Source: Perlabentimonas sp964490015
GTDB lineage: Bacteria; Bacteroidota; Bacteroidia; Bacteroidales; Tenuifilaceae
Assembly (NCBI GenBank): GCA_964490015.1
Contig: CAZBBA010000009.1
Coordinates: forward strand, 15,517 to 79,516
Length of the DNA stretch: 64,000 bases
Reading direction: 5' to 3'
Made by a program: the position numbers and the translations under genes. Below, in pieces: positions 1 to 7,661 of the stretch. How positions within the stretch are numbered: the stretch's first letter is position 1; every line of letters starts with the position of its first letter. The notes beneath the pieces are model-generated. The model did no database searches, was not told the DNA's origin, and was given only the letters and a program-made list of their open reading frames with translations.

Positions 1-1023
1 GGCTGCCTTTTGCTCCACCTCCTCCAGTTCTTGAACAGTAGCCAGTTTTCGTTCAATAATCCACTGCTTAAACTTTAGATTGCAGTCGAAATCCTTTTCC
101 CACTGCAAGCGCTCGGGCGATTTATACCGCTCGTGCGAGCCAGAGGTTGAGTGTCCCTGCGGTTGAGTTATTTCGGTGATATGGAAAAGTGCTGGGGTAT
201 GACTTTTGCGGCACTCATCAACTCCTTTGGTAAATGTGTTTACCAGCTCCTCGTAGTCCCAACCTTTAGCCTTTAGTATTTGCATCCCATTCCTATCGCC
301 CTCTTTCTTTTCAATGCCAGAAAGGAGTTCCGATATGCTGCCCTTTGCGGTTTGGAACTCGCGGGGCACGGAAATGCCGTAGCCATCGTCGTAAACCGTT
401 ATAGCTAATGGAACCTGAAGGACTGCAGCCGCGTTTAGGGTTTCGAAAAAATGACCCTCAGATGTGCTGGCGTCGCCAATGGTTCCAAAGGCAACCTCGT
501 TACCTTGTTTAGAAAATTGGGTTAAGCTATGTAGATTTTTATTCTCGCGGTACAGCTTCGATGCCCAGGCCAGTCCAAGCAATCGAGGCATTTGTCCTGC
601 TGTTGGCGATATATCGGACGATGAGTTCTTCATGGCCGTTAGATCCTTCCATGTGCCATCGGGGTTTAGGGAGCGTGTGCCAAAGTGATTGTTAAACGAT
701 CGGCCAGCGTTTCCGGGATTAAGCTCCACATCGGTTTGGCCGTAAAGCTGAGCAAAAAAATCCTCGGCGCTGAAAAGCCCGGTAGCCATCATTAAGGTTT
801 GATCGCGGTAGTAGCCCGAGCGCCAGTCGCCATTCTTAACGGTTTTGGCCATGGCAATTTGGGCAAGTTCTTTTCCGTCGCCAAAAATCCCAAATTTTGC
901 CTTGCCCGTTAGCACTTCCTTTCGCCCCAGTAGGCTAACTTCGCGGCTAAGGGTGGCGATATAGTAATCGTTGAGTATCTCTTGCTTGTCGAATTCGATG
1001 GAGTTGGACTTTTTACTTGCCAT
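1..1023 (-). CDS. 2-oxoacid dehydrogenase E1 component (partial, N-terminal alpha-type part)
   Basis: Thiamine-diphosphate-dependent E1 of a 2-oxoacid dehydrogenase complex, which decarboxylates a 2-oxo acid and passes the acyl group to lipoyl-E2. The reading frame starts at the ATG at 1023 (MASKKSNSIEF) and runs off the window edge after 341 codons. The ThDP/Mg motif GDASTSEGHFFE is at about residues 183-194, preceded by the YYRDQT and LNPGNAGR stretches typical of E1-alpha. Related Bacteroidales proteins fuse alpha and beta halves, so a beta half is expected to the left; that is inference. Whether the substrate is pyruvate or a branched-chain acid cannot be told. An E2 gene lies far away at 21474, so the complex is not encoded as one operon here. 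Confidence 0.85.
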   Translation of the reverse strand, partial: MASKKSNSIEFDKQEILNDYYIATLSREVSLLGRKEVLTGKAKFGIFGDGKELAQIAMAKTVKNGDWRSGYYRDQTLMMATGLFSAEDFFAQLYGQTDVELNPGNAGRSFNNHFGTRSLNPDGTWKDLTAMKNSSSDISPTAGQMPRLLGLAWASKLYRENKNLHSLTQFSKQGNEVAFGTIGDASTSEGHFFETLNAAAVLQVPLAITVYDDGYGISVPREFQTAKGSISELLSGIEKKEGDRNGMQILKAKGWDYEELVNTFTKGVDECRKSHTPALFHITEITQPQGHSTSGSHERYKSPERLQWEKDFDCNLKFKQWIIERKLATVQELEEVEQKAA

Positions 1024-1109
1024 TTTTCCAGATATTTGTTTTAGTAAAGGTATTAAATTGTTTGCTATAGGGTAATAACCAAAACAAAGAACTGCAAATA
1101 AGGTTTACA

Positions 1110-1146
1110 AAAAAATGCTCCGAGCTAATCGCTCGGAGCATTTTTT
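1110..1146 (-). terminator. Intrinsic terminator after the CsgG-like gene
   Basis: A perfect 16-bp inverted repeat (1110-1125 and 1131-1146, 5-base loop) has a GC-rich core TGCTCCGAGC flanked by six A on one side and six T on the other. It lies 18 bases past the stop of the 1164-2216 gene and would work in either direction. It separates that gene from the E1 gene further left, so E1 probably has its own promoter. Confidence 0.85.
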
Positions 1147-1163
1147 ATGAGTTCGAGAATAGA

Positions 1164-2216
1164 TTATTTCTCAATGGGAACTCCACGGAATCGCAATGTG
1201 CCCAGCTGCTTGTTACCATCGCCAACTACCTGAATCTCTATTATAGCCATGCTGGTAACGTTCTGGAAATTGCCCCTTCGGAATGCTATTGTTCCTTTAA
1301 TCTGAATACCCTCAATCAGGTCTCTGTTGCGCAAGGTGCTATGCATGTACGGGCCTTCAAACTCAGTCCCATTAGGATCGATAAAGCGGGAATTAACGTA
1401 GTAAATTTTATCATCCGATTTGTTGTTCACCACACTCATCTCAACCTCAACCCTGTCGCCAAAGTTTCTAGCATTAATAAGTTCAAACTCCATATCGCCA
1501 ATTTTGCCAGTGAACTTTCCTTGGGGTTGGGTGGGAGCAGTAGGTTTGTCAACATAAACGGGTTTCTCAACAATTACTTCTTTTTCGATATAAACGGGTT
1601 TCTCAACAATTACCTGCTTTTCAACCACTACGGGCTTTTCAACTACAACAACCTGAGGTTGCGGTTGGGGTTTGGGCTGAGGCTTACGAATGGGTTTGCC
1701 CAGTAGCTTGTCGGTAACCTCCGACGATGGGAAAAGTTGTGTAGAGTATATATTTGTGCTTTTTAAGCCGCTGGGAACAAGGTATCCGGTAAGACTTATA
1801 TTATCGCCGCGGTCGTTAATCTGGCCGTAAATGAAAACCTCGGGTACCATACCAATTGCCCTGAAGATTTGCTCACTAAGGTCGGAGTAATTCTTAAAGT
1901 CGTTGCTCATCTCGAGCGACCATTTAAAAGCCTCAGTTATTCGGTTCATGGCGTTTTGATCAATCACCTCAAAGCGGTTGCTCGAACGGTAAAGGAAGTT
2001 AAGCTCATCCTGAATGTACTGGTTAAAGGGCAACAGGCGGTTGTCGCTGGTACGGAATTGCAGGATTGCCACCTTTACTTTACCCCTGCCGGGGTATTTG
2101 GACTCGAGCTCCTGTGCAATTTTACTTATGCTCTGCCTAAGAGCGTCCTCGTTGTTGGCAAATCCCGATAAGGAGAAGGCCATAATGCAGATCAGGGAAA
2201 AAACAAGTTTTCTCAT
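1164..2216 (-). CDS. Secreted CsgG/FlgO-like protein with a Pro/Val/Lys repeat linker
   Basis: A 350-residue exported protein of unknown exact role. It has a cleavable signal peptide (about residues 1-20, ending SGFAN). The N-terminal half (about 45-165, with KVAILQF, RFEVIDQ and VFIYGQI) resembles the nucleotide-fold-like periplasmic domain of the CsgG/FlgO/LpoB group, which acts in envelope assembly. A central linker (about 180-230) repeats the unit VEKPVxVEK four to five times. The C-terminal part (about 235-350) is beta-rich and begins GKFTGKIGDMEFELINARNF, which looks like a DUF4352-like immunoglobulin fold. A strong terminator follows. The gene appears monocistronic, and its 5' region is shared with the divergent small membrane protein at 2380. 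The family assignment is moderate; the function is not assigned. Confidence 0.6.
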   Translation of the reverse strand: MRKLVFSLICIMAFSLSGFANNEDALRQSISKIAQELESKYPGRGKVKVAILQFRTSDNRLLPFNQYIQDELNFLYRSSNRFEVIDQNAMNRITEAFKWSLEMSNDFKNYSDLSEQIFRAIGMVPEVFIYGQINDRGDNISLTGYLVPSGLKSTNIYSTQLFPSSEVTDKLLGKPIRKPQPKPQPQPQVVVVEKPVVVEKQVIVEKPVYIEKEVIVEKPVYVDKPTAPTQPQGKFTGKIGDMEFELINARNFGDRVEVEMSVVNNKSDDKIYYVNSRFIDPNGTEFEGPYMHSTLRNRDLIEGIQIKGTIAFRRGNFQNVTSMAIIEIQVVGDGNKQLGTLRFRGVPIEK

Positions 2217-2379
2217 AATTTTCGTGTTAGGGTTAACCGATAATCAAAATTAATTAAAATATTTTTTTATTCCATAAAGTACGTTGCTGATAAACTCGAT
2301 TTTTTTAACAAAAAGCGTGCCCTTGCAAATTATTGTGAAACTTTTCGAACATTATTTGCTTACTTTGCAAAAAAAATTG

Positions 2380-2616
2380 ATGCAATTCCTAATTTTACTG
2401 GCTTTTGTCCTAGGTATAATGGCGCTCGTTTTTCTGATGATGGGAGTGAAGGTTTTCTTCCATAAATCGCATAAGTTCCCCGAGACCTCGGCTGGACACA
2501 ACCGCGAGATGCGCAAGCGTGGCATTACCTGTGCCAGGCAGGATGAGATTAAATGCTGGTCGAAAAATAGTGCAAAAGCATCGTGCGGCACCTGCTTTGA
2601 GCATGCCCGCGACTAA
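2380..2616 (+). CDS. Small Cys-rich membrane protein, NqrM-like
   Basis: A 78-residue protein with one N-terminal membrane helix (about 2-26) and a soluble tail carrying C51, C59, C69 and C72. One TM helix plus four tail cysteines is the layout of NqrM (DUF539), which delivers iron during maturation of the Na+-translocating NADH:quinone reductase. The family link is by layout, not by alignment. The ATG at 2380 was chosen over an upstream in-frame start because translation then begins directly with the hydrophobic helix, just after a TTACTTTG -7-like box at 2360-2367. It is followed 63 bases later by a second protein of the same design and then faces apbE, whose product flavinylates Nqr subunits. 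Confidence 0.55.
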   Translation: MQFLILLAFVLGIMALVFLMMGVKVFFHKSHKFPETSAGHNREMRKRGITCARQDEIKCWSKNSAKASCGTCFEHARD

Positions 2617-2679
2617 GTGAACATTCAGCTTACTTAAGCGTTTCTATTGAATTAGACAATTCTTGAAAAATCTTTATAA

Positions 2680-2871
2680 ATGGAAACGCTAAAACTTGTC
2701 CTTGCTACTCTAGGTTTACTAATAGTTGTAGTGGGCTTCTTTTTTGTTGCCTTTGCACTTCTAGGTAAGAAAAAAACCGATGCCGATGAGTGCTCAACCG
2801 ATGCCAACACCCGATCGTTTGGTTGTGGCTGCGGGTCGGGTGCCTGTGGTTTACCTGTTGAAAGAAAGTAG
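2680..2871 (+). CDS. Small Cys-rich membrane protein, NqrM-like (second copy)
   Basis: A 63-residue protein with one hydrophobic helix (about 5-29), a basic GKKK stop-transfer sequence, and a short tail with C38, C49, C51 and C56. The size, single helix and four cysteines fit the NqrM/DUF539 type better than the 78-residue neighbour does. NqrM is needed to insert the Fe centre between NqrD and NqrE; the same role here is inference, because no nqr structural genes lie in this window. It is in the same direction as the 2380 gene and ends 19 bases before the convergent apbE stop. No obvious terminator separates the convergent ends. Confidence 0.6.
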   Translation: METLKLVLATLGLLIVVVGFFFVAFALLGKKKTDADECSTDANTRSFGCGCGSGACGLPVERK

Positions 2872-2890
2872 TTTTTTCGGTTTTTGGCCC

Positions 2891-3889
2891 TTAATCAACA
2901 ATTCGTTTCTCAAATCTCTTAGTCATCCATACTTCATACTCCCCGTTCTTGTTGGAGTATATTAGGTATGCTTCTACTCTGGGGTTTTCGTTTAGCCATT
3001 GTTTGGCGCCATCAACTCCCATTACCATAAAAGCCGTTGCAAGCGCATCGGCACCGGCCGATGTACTGTCGATAACCGTGGCGCTGAGCAGCGTGTGGGT
3101 TACAGGGTAGCCCGTGGCAGGATTTATGGTATGGCTATACTTTACACCCTCGCGAACAAAAAATTTGCGGTAGTTGCCTGATGTTACCAACGATTCGCCC
3201 GATAGTCCAATAATTACCTGCAAGTTTTCGCCCGACATGGCGTTGTCTACAGGCTTGTCAACACCAACCAACCAATTTTTTCCGCGCGAGCTAATTCCCT
3301 TTGTACGAATTTCGCCACCCAGCTCCACCAGGTAGTCGCTAATGCCCTGTCTTTCCAGACACTCAGCAAGTAACTCCCCGGTGTAGCCTTGCGCAATGGC
3401 ATTTACATCGATCATCACCTCGGGCGTTTTTTTTGAGATAAAATTTCCATTAAGCGATATCATACCAGGGCCAGTTAGATTTTTCAAGCGCTCAACGGTT
3501 TGCTCGTCGGGCATTTCGCCCCTTTTAGCATGAAATCCCCAAGCTTTGGCCAGTGGGCCAACCGTAATATCAAAAGCCCAGTTGCTCTGTTCTGCGTACA
3601 TCAGCGACAGGTTTACCACTTCGGCAAGCAACGAGTCCACTTCCATCCCCTTCTCGCTTCGGTTAAAGTTGTTGATAATTGAGTTTTCGCGGTAAAGCGA
3701 CATGGAACTATCAACTTTTTCTAGAATCTTCTGAATTGATGCTGTAAAATCGCGTTGCTGAGGGTCGAAGTAGCTTATGTTGTATGTGGTTCCTTGGGCA
3801 AAACCATTTATTTGGCTGTAGTTTCGCTTAGTGCTGCTTGTGCAACCGGCCAAAATTACTATTGAAAAAAGGGCTAAATATTTTTTCAT
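2891..3889 (-). CDS. apbE: FAD:protein FMN transferase (ApbE family lipoprotein)
   Basis: A 332-residue periplasmic lipoprotein that moves FMN from FAD onto a Thr/Ser of target proteins such as NqrB/NqrC and RnfG/RnfD. The signal peptide ends in the lipobox ILAGC, with Cys at residue 16. Family features are FAQGTTYNISY near 30, MSLYRENSIINNFNR near 63, the segment FDITVGPLAKAWGF, the Mg/FAD loop DVNAIAQGYTGELLA, ELGGEIRTKG, and HTINPATGYP near 255. Length is normal for the family. It starts only 7 bases after the glycosyltransferase gene on the same strand, so the two are probably co-transcribed. It faces two NqrM-like genes, which fits a flavoprotein maturation context. Confidence 0.93.
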   Translation of the reverse strand: MKKYLALFSIVILAGCTSSTKRNYSQINGFAQGTTYNISYFDPQQRDFTASIQKILEKVDSSMSLYRENSIINNFNRSEKGMEVDSLLAEVVNLSLMYAEQSNWAFDITVGPLAKAWGFHAKRGEMPDEQTVERLKNLTGPGMISLNGNFISKKTPEVMIDVNAIAQGYTGELLAECLERQGISDYLVELGGEIRTKGISSRGKNWLVGVDKPVDNAMSGENLQVIIGLSGESLVTSGNYRKFFVREGVKYSHTINPATGYPVTHTLLSATVIDSTSAGADALATAFMVMGVDGAKQWLNENPRVEAYLIYSNKNGEYEVWMTKRFEKRIVD

Positions 3890-3896
3890 GTTCTAC

Positions 3897-5840
3897 TTAG
3901 TTTAAATTCTTACTAATAATACTCCAGATTATGTTAAGATCCTTGGTGATGCTGTAATTTTTTGCGTACTCAAGATTGATTTTTTCTGCCTGAGCGGGAT
4001 TCAAATCCCTTTTAAGCTCGGCTGTTGAAAAAACTCCTTTTTTTATTACCGGCAAGCCCAGACAGTTTGAGTGTTCCGCATACCCCACCCAAGTCTGCTT
4101 TCCTACAAGTACTCCAAGCGATTTGTGTAGCATTTTTCTGTGGATTTTTAGGAAAGGGTAAAGCAAAGGGGCGGTCGTAATGGTTGCCATGGCAACCAGG
4201 ATATCGAGAAATCGCTTGTTGCGAATATTCTGTGGTTTGCTGATGGCGCTAATCTCGATGGTGTACAAATCGCCCGAAGTGTCGATGGAATTACTGCCAA
4301 TTACCGAGATGCTATCGGGCGGGGCAATTTTAAAATCGATGCCAAGAGGAACTAGTACTAACATCGATTTTATTATCTCCTGCGAGGAGATATTTGCCGC
4401 ACAAAAAATTACCTCATCCACATCATTCACCCTAACTATCTCGGTTATATTATGTAGGGCTCCTATCTGATTTTTAGAGGTAGAATTTGGCTCAGGCGAA
4501 ACCTCGCCTATCAACTGAAAATCGACTGATGCCCCGTGGAGAATTGTTAAGACCCTTTCAATTTCATCACCGTTTCCAGCTATCACAATTCGCTTTCGAC
4601 GCTTACTGCTACTGTAATGACTACGACTCACAAAATCCATTGCCAGATGGGCAGCCTGAACCATCAAAAACGACCACGCCGATGTAAGCAAAATTATTGC
4701 CCTTGAAAAGCGCATATCCTCGGGTAAAAGTGAGTAAGCAACAAGAATAATAATGCTACCAATGGTAATGCCCTGTGCTGCGGCGAATGTTTTTTTAGGT
4801 TTATCGTATCCACCCGATAACCAAATGGATATTAGCCAAATGGCTATATATGTGCTTGTAAGTAAAGTTACAAGGTAGCCGGAGTATGCATCAACGTTAT
4901 TAAAGCGGTAGCTTTCCCAAAAGGGGATAATTAGTAGTAATCCTGCTACCATTAGCATTACATCAATTGCAGGTTGAAGCCATCGGCTTACAATCCGTTT
5001 GGCTATGCTTAATCCGGCTCTAAAGTAAATGGCTGCATATATAAGGATAATGTACAGAAAGGCATTCTTTTGGGTAAAATGCTTGCGGGCAAATATCATC
5101 ATGGCCTTGTAGAAAACCAGCACGTAGTTTATGCTGCCCTTCTTGGTGCTTTCGCCCTTATAGTGGATTATTGTGGTTTTGGGAAAGTAGTAGTTTTTAT
5201 ATCCGCTTTTCAAAATGCGGTACGAGAGGTCTATATCCTCGCCGTACATAAAAAACGACTCGTCGAACAGCCCTGCCTTGTCGAGTGCGGTTTTTCTGAT
5301 AAACATAAAAGCGCCGGGTAGAATCTCAATCTCGTTTATCTCATCGGGGTTCAGATGACCAAGGTGATATCGGGCAAAAGTTTTAGATTTAGGGAAAAGT
5401 CGAGAGAACCCAAAAATCTTGTAGAACGAAACCGAGGGTGATGGCAGTGCTCGCTTCGATTCGGGGAGGAATTTTCCCTTGCCATCTATCATTTTTACTG
5501 ATAGACTGCCCGCCTCGTGATGCTCCTTCATAAACTCGATGCACTGGCTAAAAGTGCTCTCCTCAACCACCGTGTCGGGATTTAGTATAAGTACATACTT
5601 ACCCTTAGCCAGTCTTAGGGCTTGGTTGTTGGCGTAGGAAAAGCCGTGGTTCTCGGTGTTCTCAATTAGATTAACCGATGGGAATCGGTTTCGTACCATT
5701 TGGCACGATCCGTCGGCCGAGGCGTTGTCCACCACAAACACTTCCGTGTCGATATCCTTAGCGGCGTTAAATACCGATATAAGGCACTGCTCAAGGAAGT
5801 ACTTTACGTTGTAGTTAACAATTACAACCGAAAGTGTCAT
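3897..5840 (-). CDS. GT2 glycosyltransferase fused to a degenerate sugar-phosphotransferase-like module
   Basis: The start at 5840 gives MTLSVVIVNYN, the canonical GT2 N-terminus; an upstream in-frame ATG at 5861 would add seven residues. The first ~280 residues are a GT-A inverting glycosyltransferase with VVDNASADGS, the DxD-like ILNPDT and a GAFMFIR loop, related to rhamnosyl/WbbL-like enzymes. The second half has about five membrane helices (about 265-410), a nucleotide-binding-like stretch RIVIAGNG (near 425) and a C-terminal part beginning RNKRFLDILVAMATI. That resembles the end of polyprenyl-phosphate glycosylphosphotransferases, but their full catalytic signature is not visible. It probably acts at the inner membrane in cell-surface glycan assembly. 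The fusion and apparent degeneration are the odd points. Confidence 0.75.
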   Translation of the reverse strand: MTLSVVIVNYNVKYFLEQCLISVFNAAKDIDTEVFVVDNASADGSCQMVRNRFPSVNLIENTENHGFSYANNQALRLAKGKYVLILNPDTVVEESTFSQCIEFMKEHHEAGSLSVKMIDGKGKFLPESKRALPSPSVSFYKIFGFSRLFPKSKTFARYHLGHLNPDEINEIEILPGAFMFIRKTALDKAGLFDESFFMYGEDIDLSYRILKSGYKNYYFPKTTIIHYKGESTKKGSINYVLVFYKAMMIFARKHFTQKNAFLYIILIYAAIYFRAGLSIAKRIVSRWLQPAIDVMLMVAGLLLIIPFWESYRFNNVDAYSGYLVTLLTSTYIAIWLISIWLSGGYDKPKKTFAAAQGITIGSIIILVAYSLLPEDMRFSRAIILLTSAWSFLMVQAAHLAMDFVSRSHYSSSKRRKRIVIAGNGDEIERVLTILHGASVDFQLIGEVSPEPNSTSKNQIGALHNITEIVRVNDVDEVIFCAANISSQEIIKSMLVLVPLGIDFKIAPPDSISVIGSNSIDTSGDLYTIEISAISKPQNIRNKRFLDILVAMATITTAPLLYPFLKIHRKMLHKSLGVLVGKQTWVGYAEHSNCLGLPVIKKGVFSTAELKRDLNPAQAEKINLEYAKNYSITKDLNIIWSIISKNLN

Positions 5841-6158
5841 GGGGTAAACGGTTAGGCACACAAAGGTATTAAAATATGTGTTGAAAACCGACTCTTAGGC
5901 GTGGGGTTATTTATTGATACCTTTACGCTTCTGTTCGATTAATTCATAAATATCGATATTGCCTTTCAGTTTTTATGTCCCTTACTATACGCAAGCCTAA
6001 CGGCAAAGTCCCTTTAGACTGAATATCGGTAGCAAACATTGTAAGATGCATTCTATTGTCCCGCTAGGAACAAATTATTGGTAGAATGACATATCACCCT
6101 GAATCATTGTCCCGTCAGGCCTGCCTGCTGAGGCAGGGACAACATATCGGAAAAAAAC
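5841..6158. repeat. Gap holding a probable dispersed intergenic repeat
   Basis: This gene-free stretch lies between the MATE gene end and the glycosyltransferase start. It contains the 9-base direct repeat ATTGTCCCG (6055-6063 and 6106-6114), segments such as GGTAGAATG and CCCTTTAGACTGAATATCGG, and a hairpin (6109-6140) with outer arms GTCCC/GGGAC and inner arms CCTGCC/GGCAGG. Similar 'GTCCCGTAGGGAC ... GGTAGAA' islands recur between genes in many Bacteroidetes genomes; that comparison is from memory. No coding potential was seen. The hairpin may also help end the MATE transcript, although it lacks a T tract. Confidence 0.45.
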
Positions 6159-7508
6159 TTAAAAACGCCTAATCCTATTAATCGATTTATTAAACCAGAT
6201 GTAGAAGAATATACCTGCAAGCGATAGACCCACCGGGAATCCAATCCATATGCCCACAACACCAAACTCGAGCTGTATTCCCAGCAGGTATCCAACGGGT
6301 AATGCCACCAAAAAGTAGCAGATAAACGAGATGATTGCCATGGCGCTTACCCTTGAAATGCCCCTGAGGGCATTGGCATAGTTTACCTGTAGTCCATCGG
6401 CAAGCTGATAAGCTCCTCCAATTAGAAGCAGGGTTCCGGCAAGGGCAATCACATCCACATCGGAGTTGAATAGCGATGCAATTTGGTATCGAAACAGCAT
6501 AAGCCCCGATGCAATTACAAGTGCCATGGTTATAATTATATGTAGCCCGCTGTTGGCCGCTTTTTTAGCATTGGCAATATCGCCTGTTCCGTAGTAGTTG
6601 CTAACCCTAACCGCCGTGGCGGCGCCAATGCCGTAGTAGGTCATAAACCCAATGGTTTGTATGGTGATTGCAATATGGTGAGCCGCCAACGCCACGCTAC
6701 CCAGCCATCCAATCATAATTGTGCTAATGTTAAATATTCCTGTCTCCATGGCCATCTGAATGCCCACCATAAGTCCCATTTTATTTAGGGTTTTATGGTG
6801 CGTTGGGCTGTAGCTGCTGCGCAGGTAACCCACTAGGTAGCGCTTGTACTTTTTTGTAAAGAAGAAGATGTAGGCAAACGCAGCCGCCATCAGAATCCGT
6901 GAGGCCAGCGTGGCTATTCCTGCGCCCAGTAGTCCAAGCTCGGGGAGTCCCCACTTGCCATATATCAGCAGCCAGTTGCCGAGGATATTGAAGGCATTGC
7001 CGCTAATCATAATCCACATCGAGGTTTTGGTGTCGTTCACGCCATCGGCAAACTGCTTAAACGCGTTGAATATCATTATAAAGGTAAGGGAGATAAGCAT
7101 TACCCAGCTGTAGGGGATTATTAGTGGGTAAAGCTCCTCGGGCTGGCCAAAGCTGCGCACCTTTAGCACAAAAACTGCCATTAGTGCCGTGATCAGAAAG
7201 CCCATTATAAGGTTTGCAACAATACCATTGCGAAGCATTTGTCCTACCTCAAGGTGTTCGCGACGGCCAAAAAGTTGCCCCACCAGCGGGGTTAGCGCAT
7301 AGGAGAAGCCCAACCCAAATAGGATGGGCATATTGAACACATTCACAGAAAACGATGCGGCAGCCAGCTCGCTGGTTCCGTAGTTGCCAATCATGGCACC
7401 ATCCACAAAGCCAAGAATAATCTGACCAAGCTGTCCTAAAACAAGCGGAATGCCCAGCGCAAGGGTAGCCGAGTGATGACTTTTATACTTTACAAAAAAG
7501 CTGCGCAT
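6159..7508 (-). CDS. MATE family multidrug/Na+ efflux transporter
   Basis: A 449-residue inner-membrane exporter with about 12 predicted helices in two homologous halves. N-terminal hallmarks of the NorM/MATE family are HHSATLALGIPLVLGQLGQIILGFVD and the GALGLGFSYALTPLVGQ-like segment near 90. Loops such as LLIYGKWGLPELGLLGAGIATL and GIGAATAVRVSNYYG match the second conserved region. It uses Na+ or H+ gradients to export cationic or aromatic compounds; the substrate is not predictable. It stands alone, with an intergenic repeat downstream and about 150 bases to the aminotransferase terminator upstream. Confidence 0.92.
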   Translation of the reverse strand: MRSFFVKYKSHHSATLALGIPLVLGQLGQIILGFVDGAMIGNYGTSELAAASFSVNVFNMPILFGLGFSYALTPLVGQLFGRREHLEVGQMLRNGIVANLIMGFLITALMAVFVLKVRSFGQPEELYPLIIPYSWVMLISLTFIMIFNAFKQFADGVNDTKTSMWIMISGNAFNILGNWLLIYGKWGLPELGLLGAGIATLASRILMAAAFAYIFFFTKKYKRYLVGYLRSSYSPTHHKTLNKMGLMVGIQMAMETGIFNISTIMIGWLGSVALAAHHIAITIQTIGFMTYYGIGAATAVRVSNYYGTGDIANAKKAANSGLHIIITMALVIASGLMLFRYQIASLFNSDVDVIALAGTLLLIGGAYQLADGLQVNYANALRGISRVSAMAIISFICYFLVALPVGYLLGIQLEFGVVGIWIGFPVGLSLAGIFFYIWFNKSINRIRRF

Positions 7509-7605
7509 TATGCTCTATTGGATTTACTAGTTGTAAAAAATTTTGCGATGGCAAAGGTACTAAGTTATTCCAAGGTTTTGGGTGATTACAAGCGAACGCA
7601 AACTA

Positions 7606-7641
7606 AAAATGGGCAGGTAAAGCTAGTCTACCTGCCCAAAA
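7606..7641 (-). terminator. Terminator after the PLP aminotransferase gene
   Basis: A perfect 9-bp stem GGGCAGGTA/TACCTGCCC (7611-7619 and 7629-7637) with a 9-base loop. On the minus strand it is followed by ATTTTTAG. It lies 21-50 bases past the stop of the 7662-8867 gene. Confidence 0.75.
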
Positions 7642-7661
7642 GTATGGTTTGCAAATGTGGC

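Noticed and set aside
1341..1706. A 121-residue open frame on the plus strand opposite the CsgG-like gene.
   Set aside because: It is the reverse of the VEKP repeat linker, giving Asn/Phe/Leu-rich repeats, so it is a shadow of the coding strand.
3990..4015. GGATTCAAATCC-like string reminiscent of a tRNA T-arm.
   Set aside because: It lies within the coding frame of the glycosyltransferase and no acceptor stem or anticodon arm could be folded around it.
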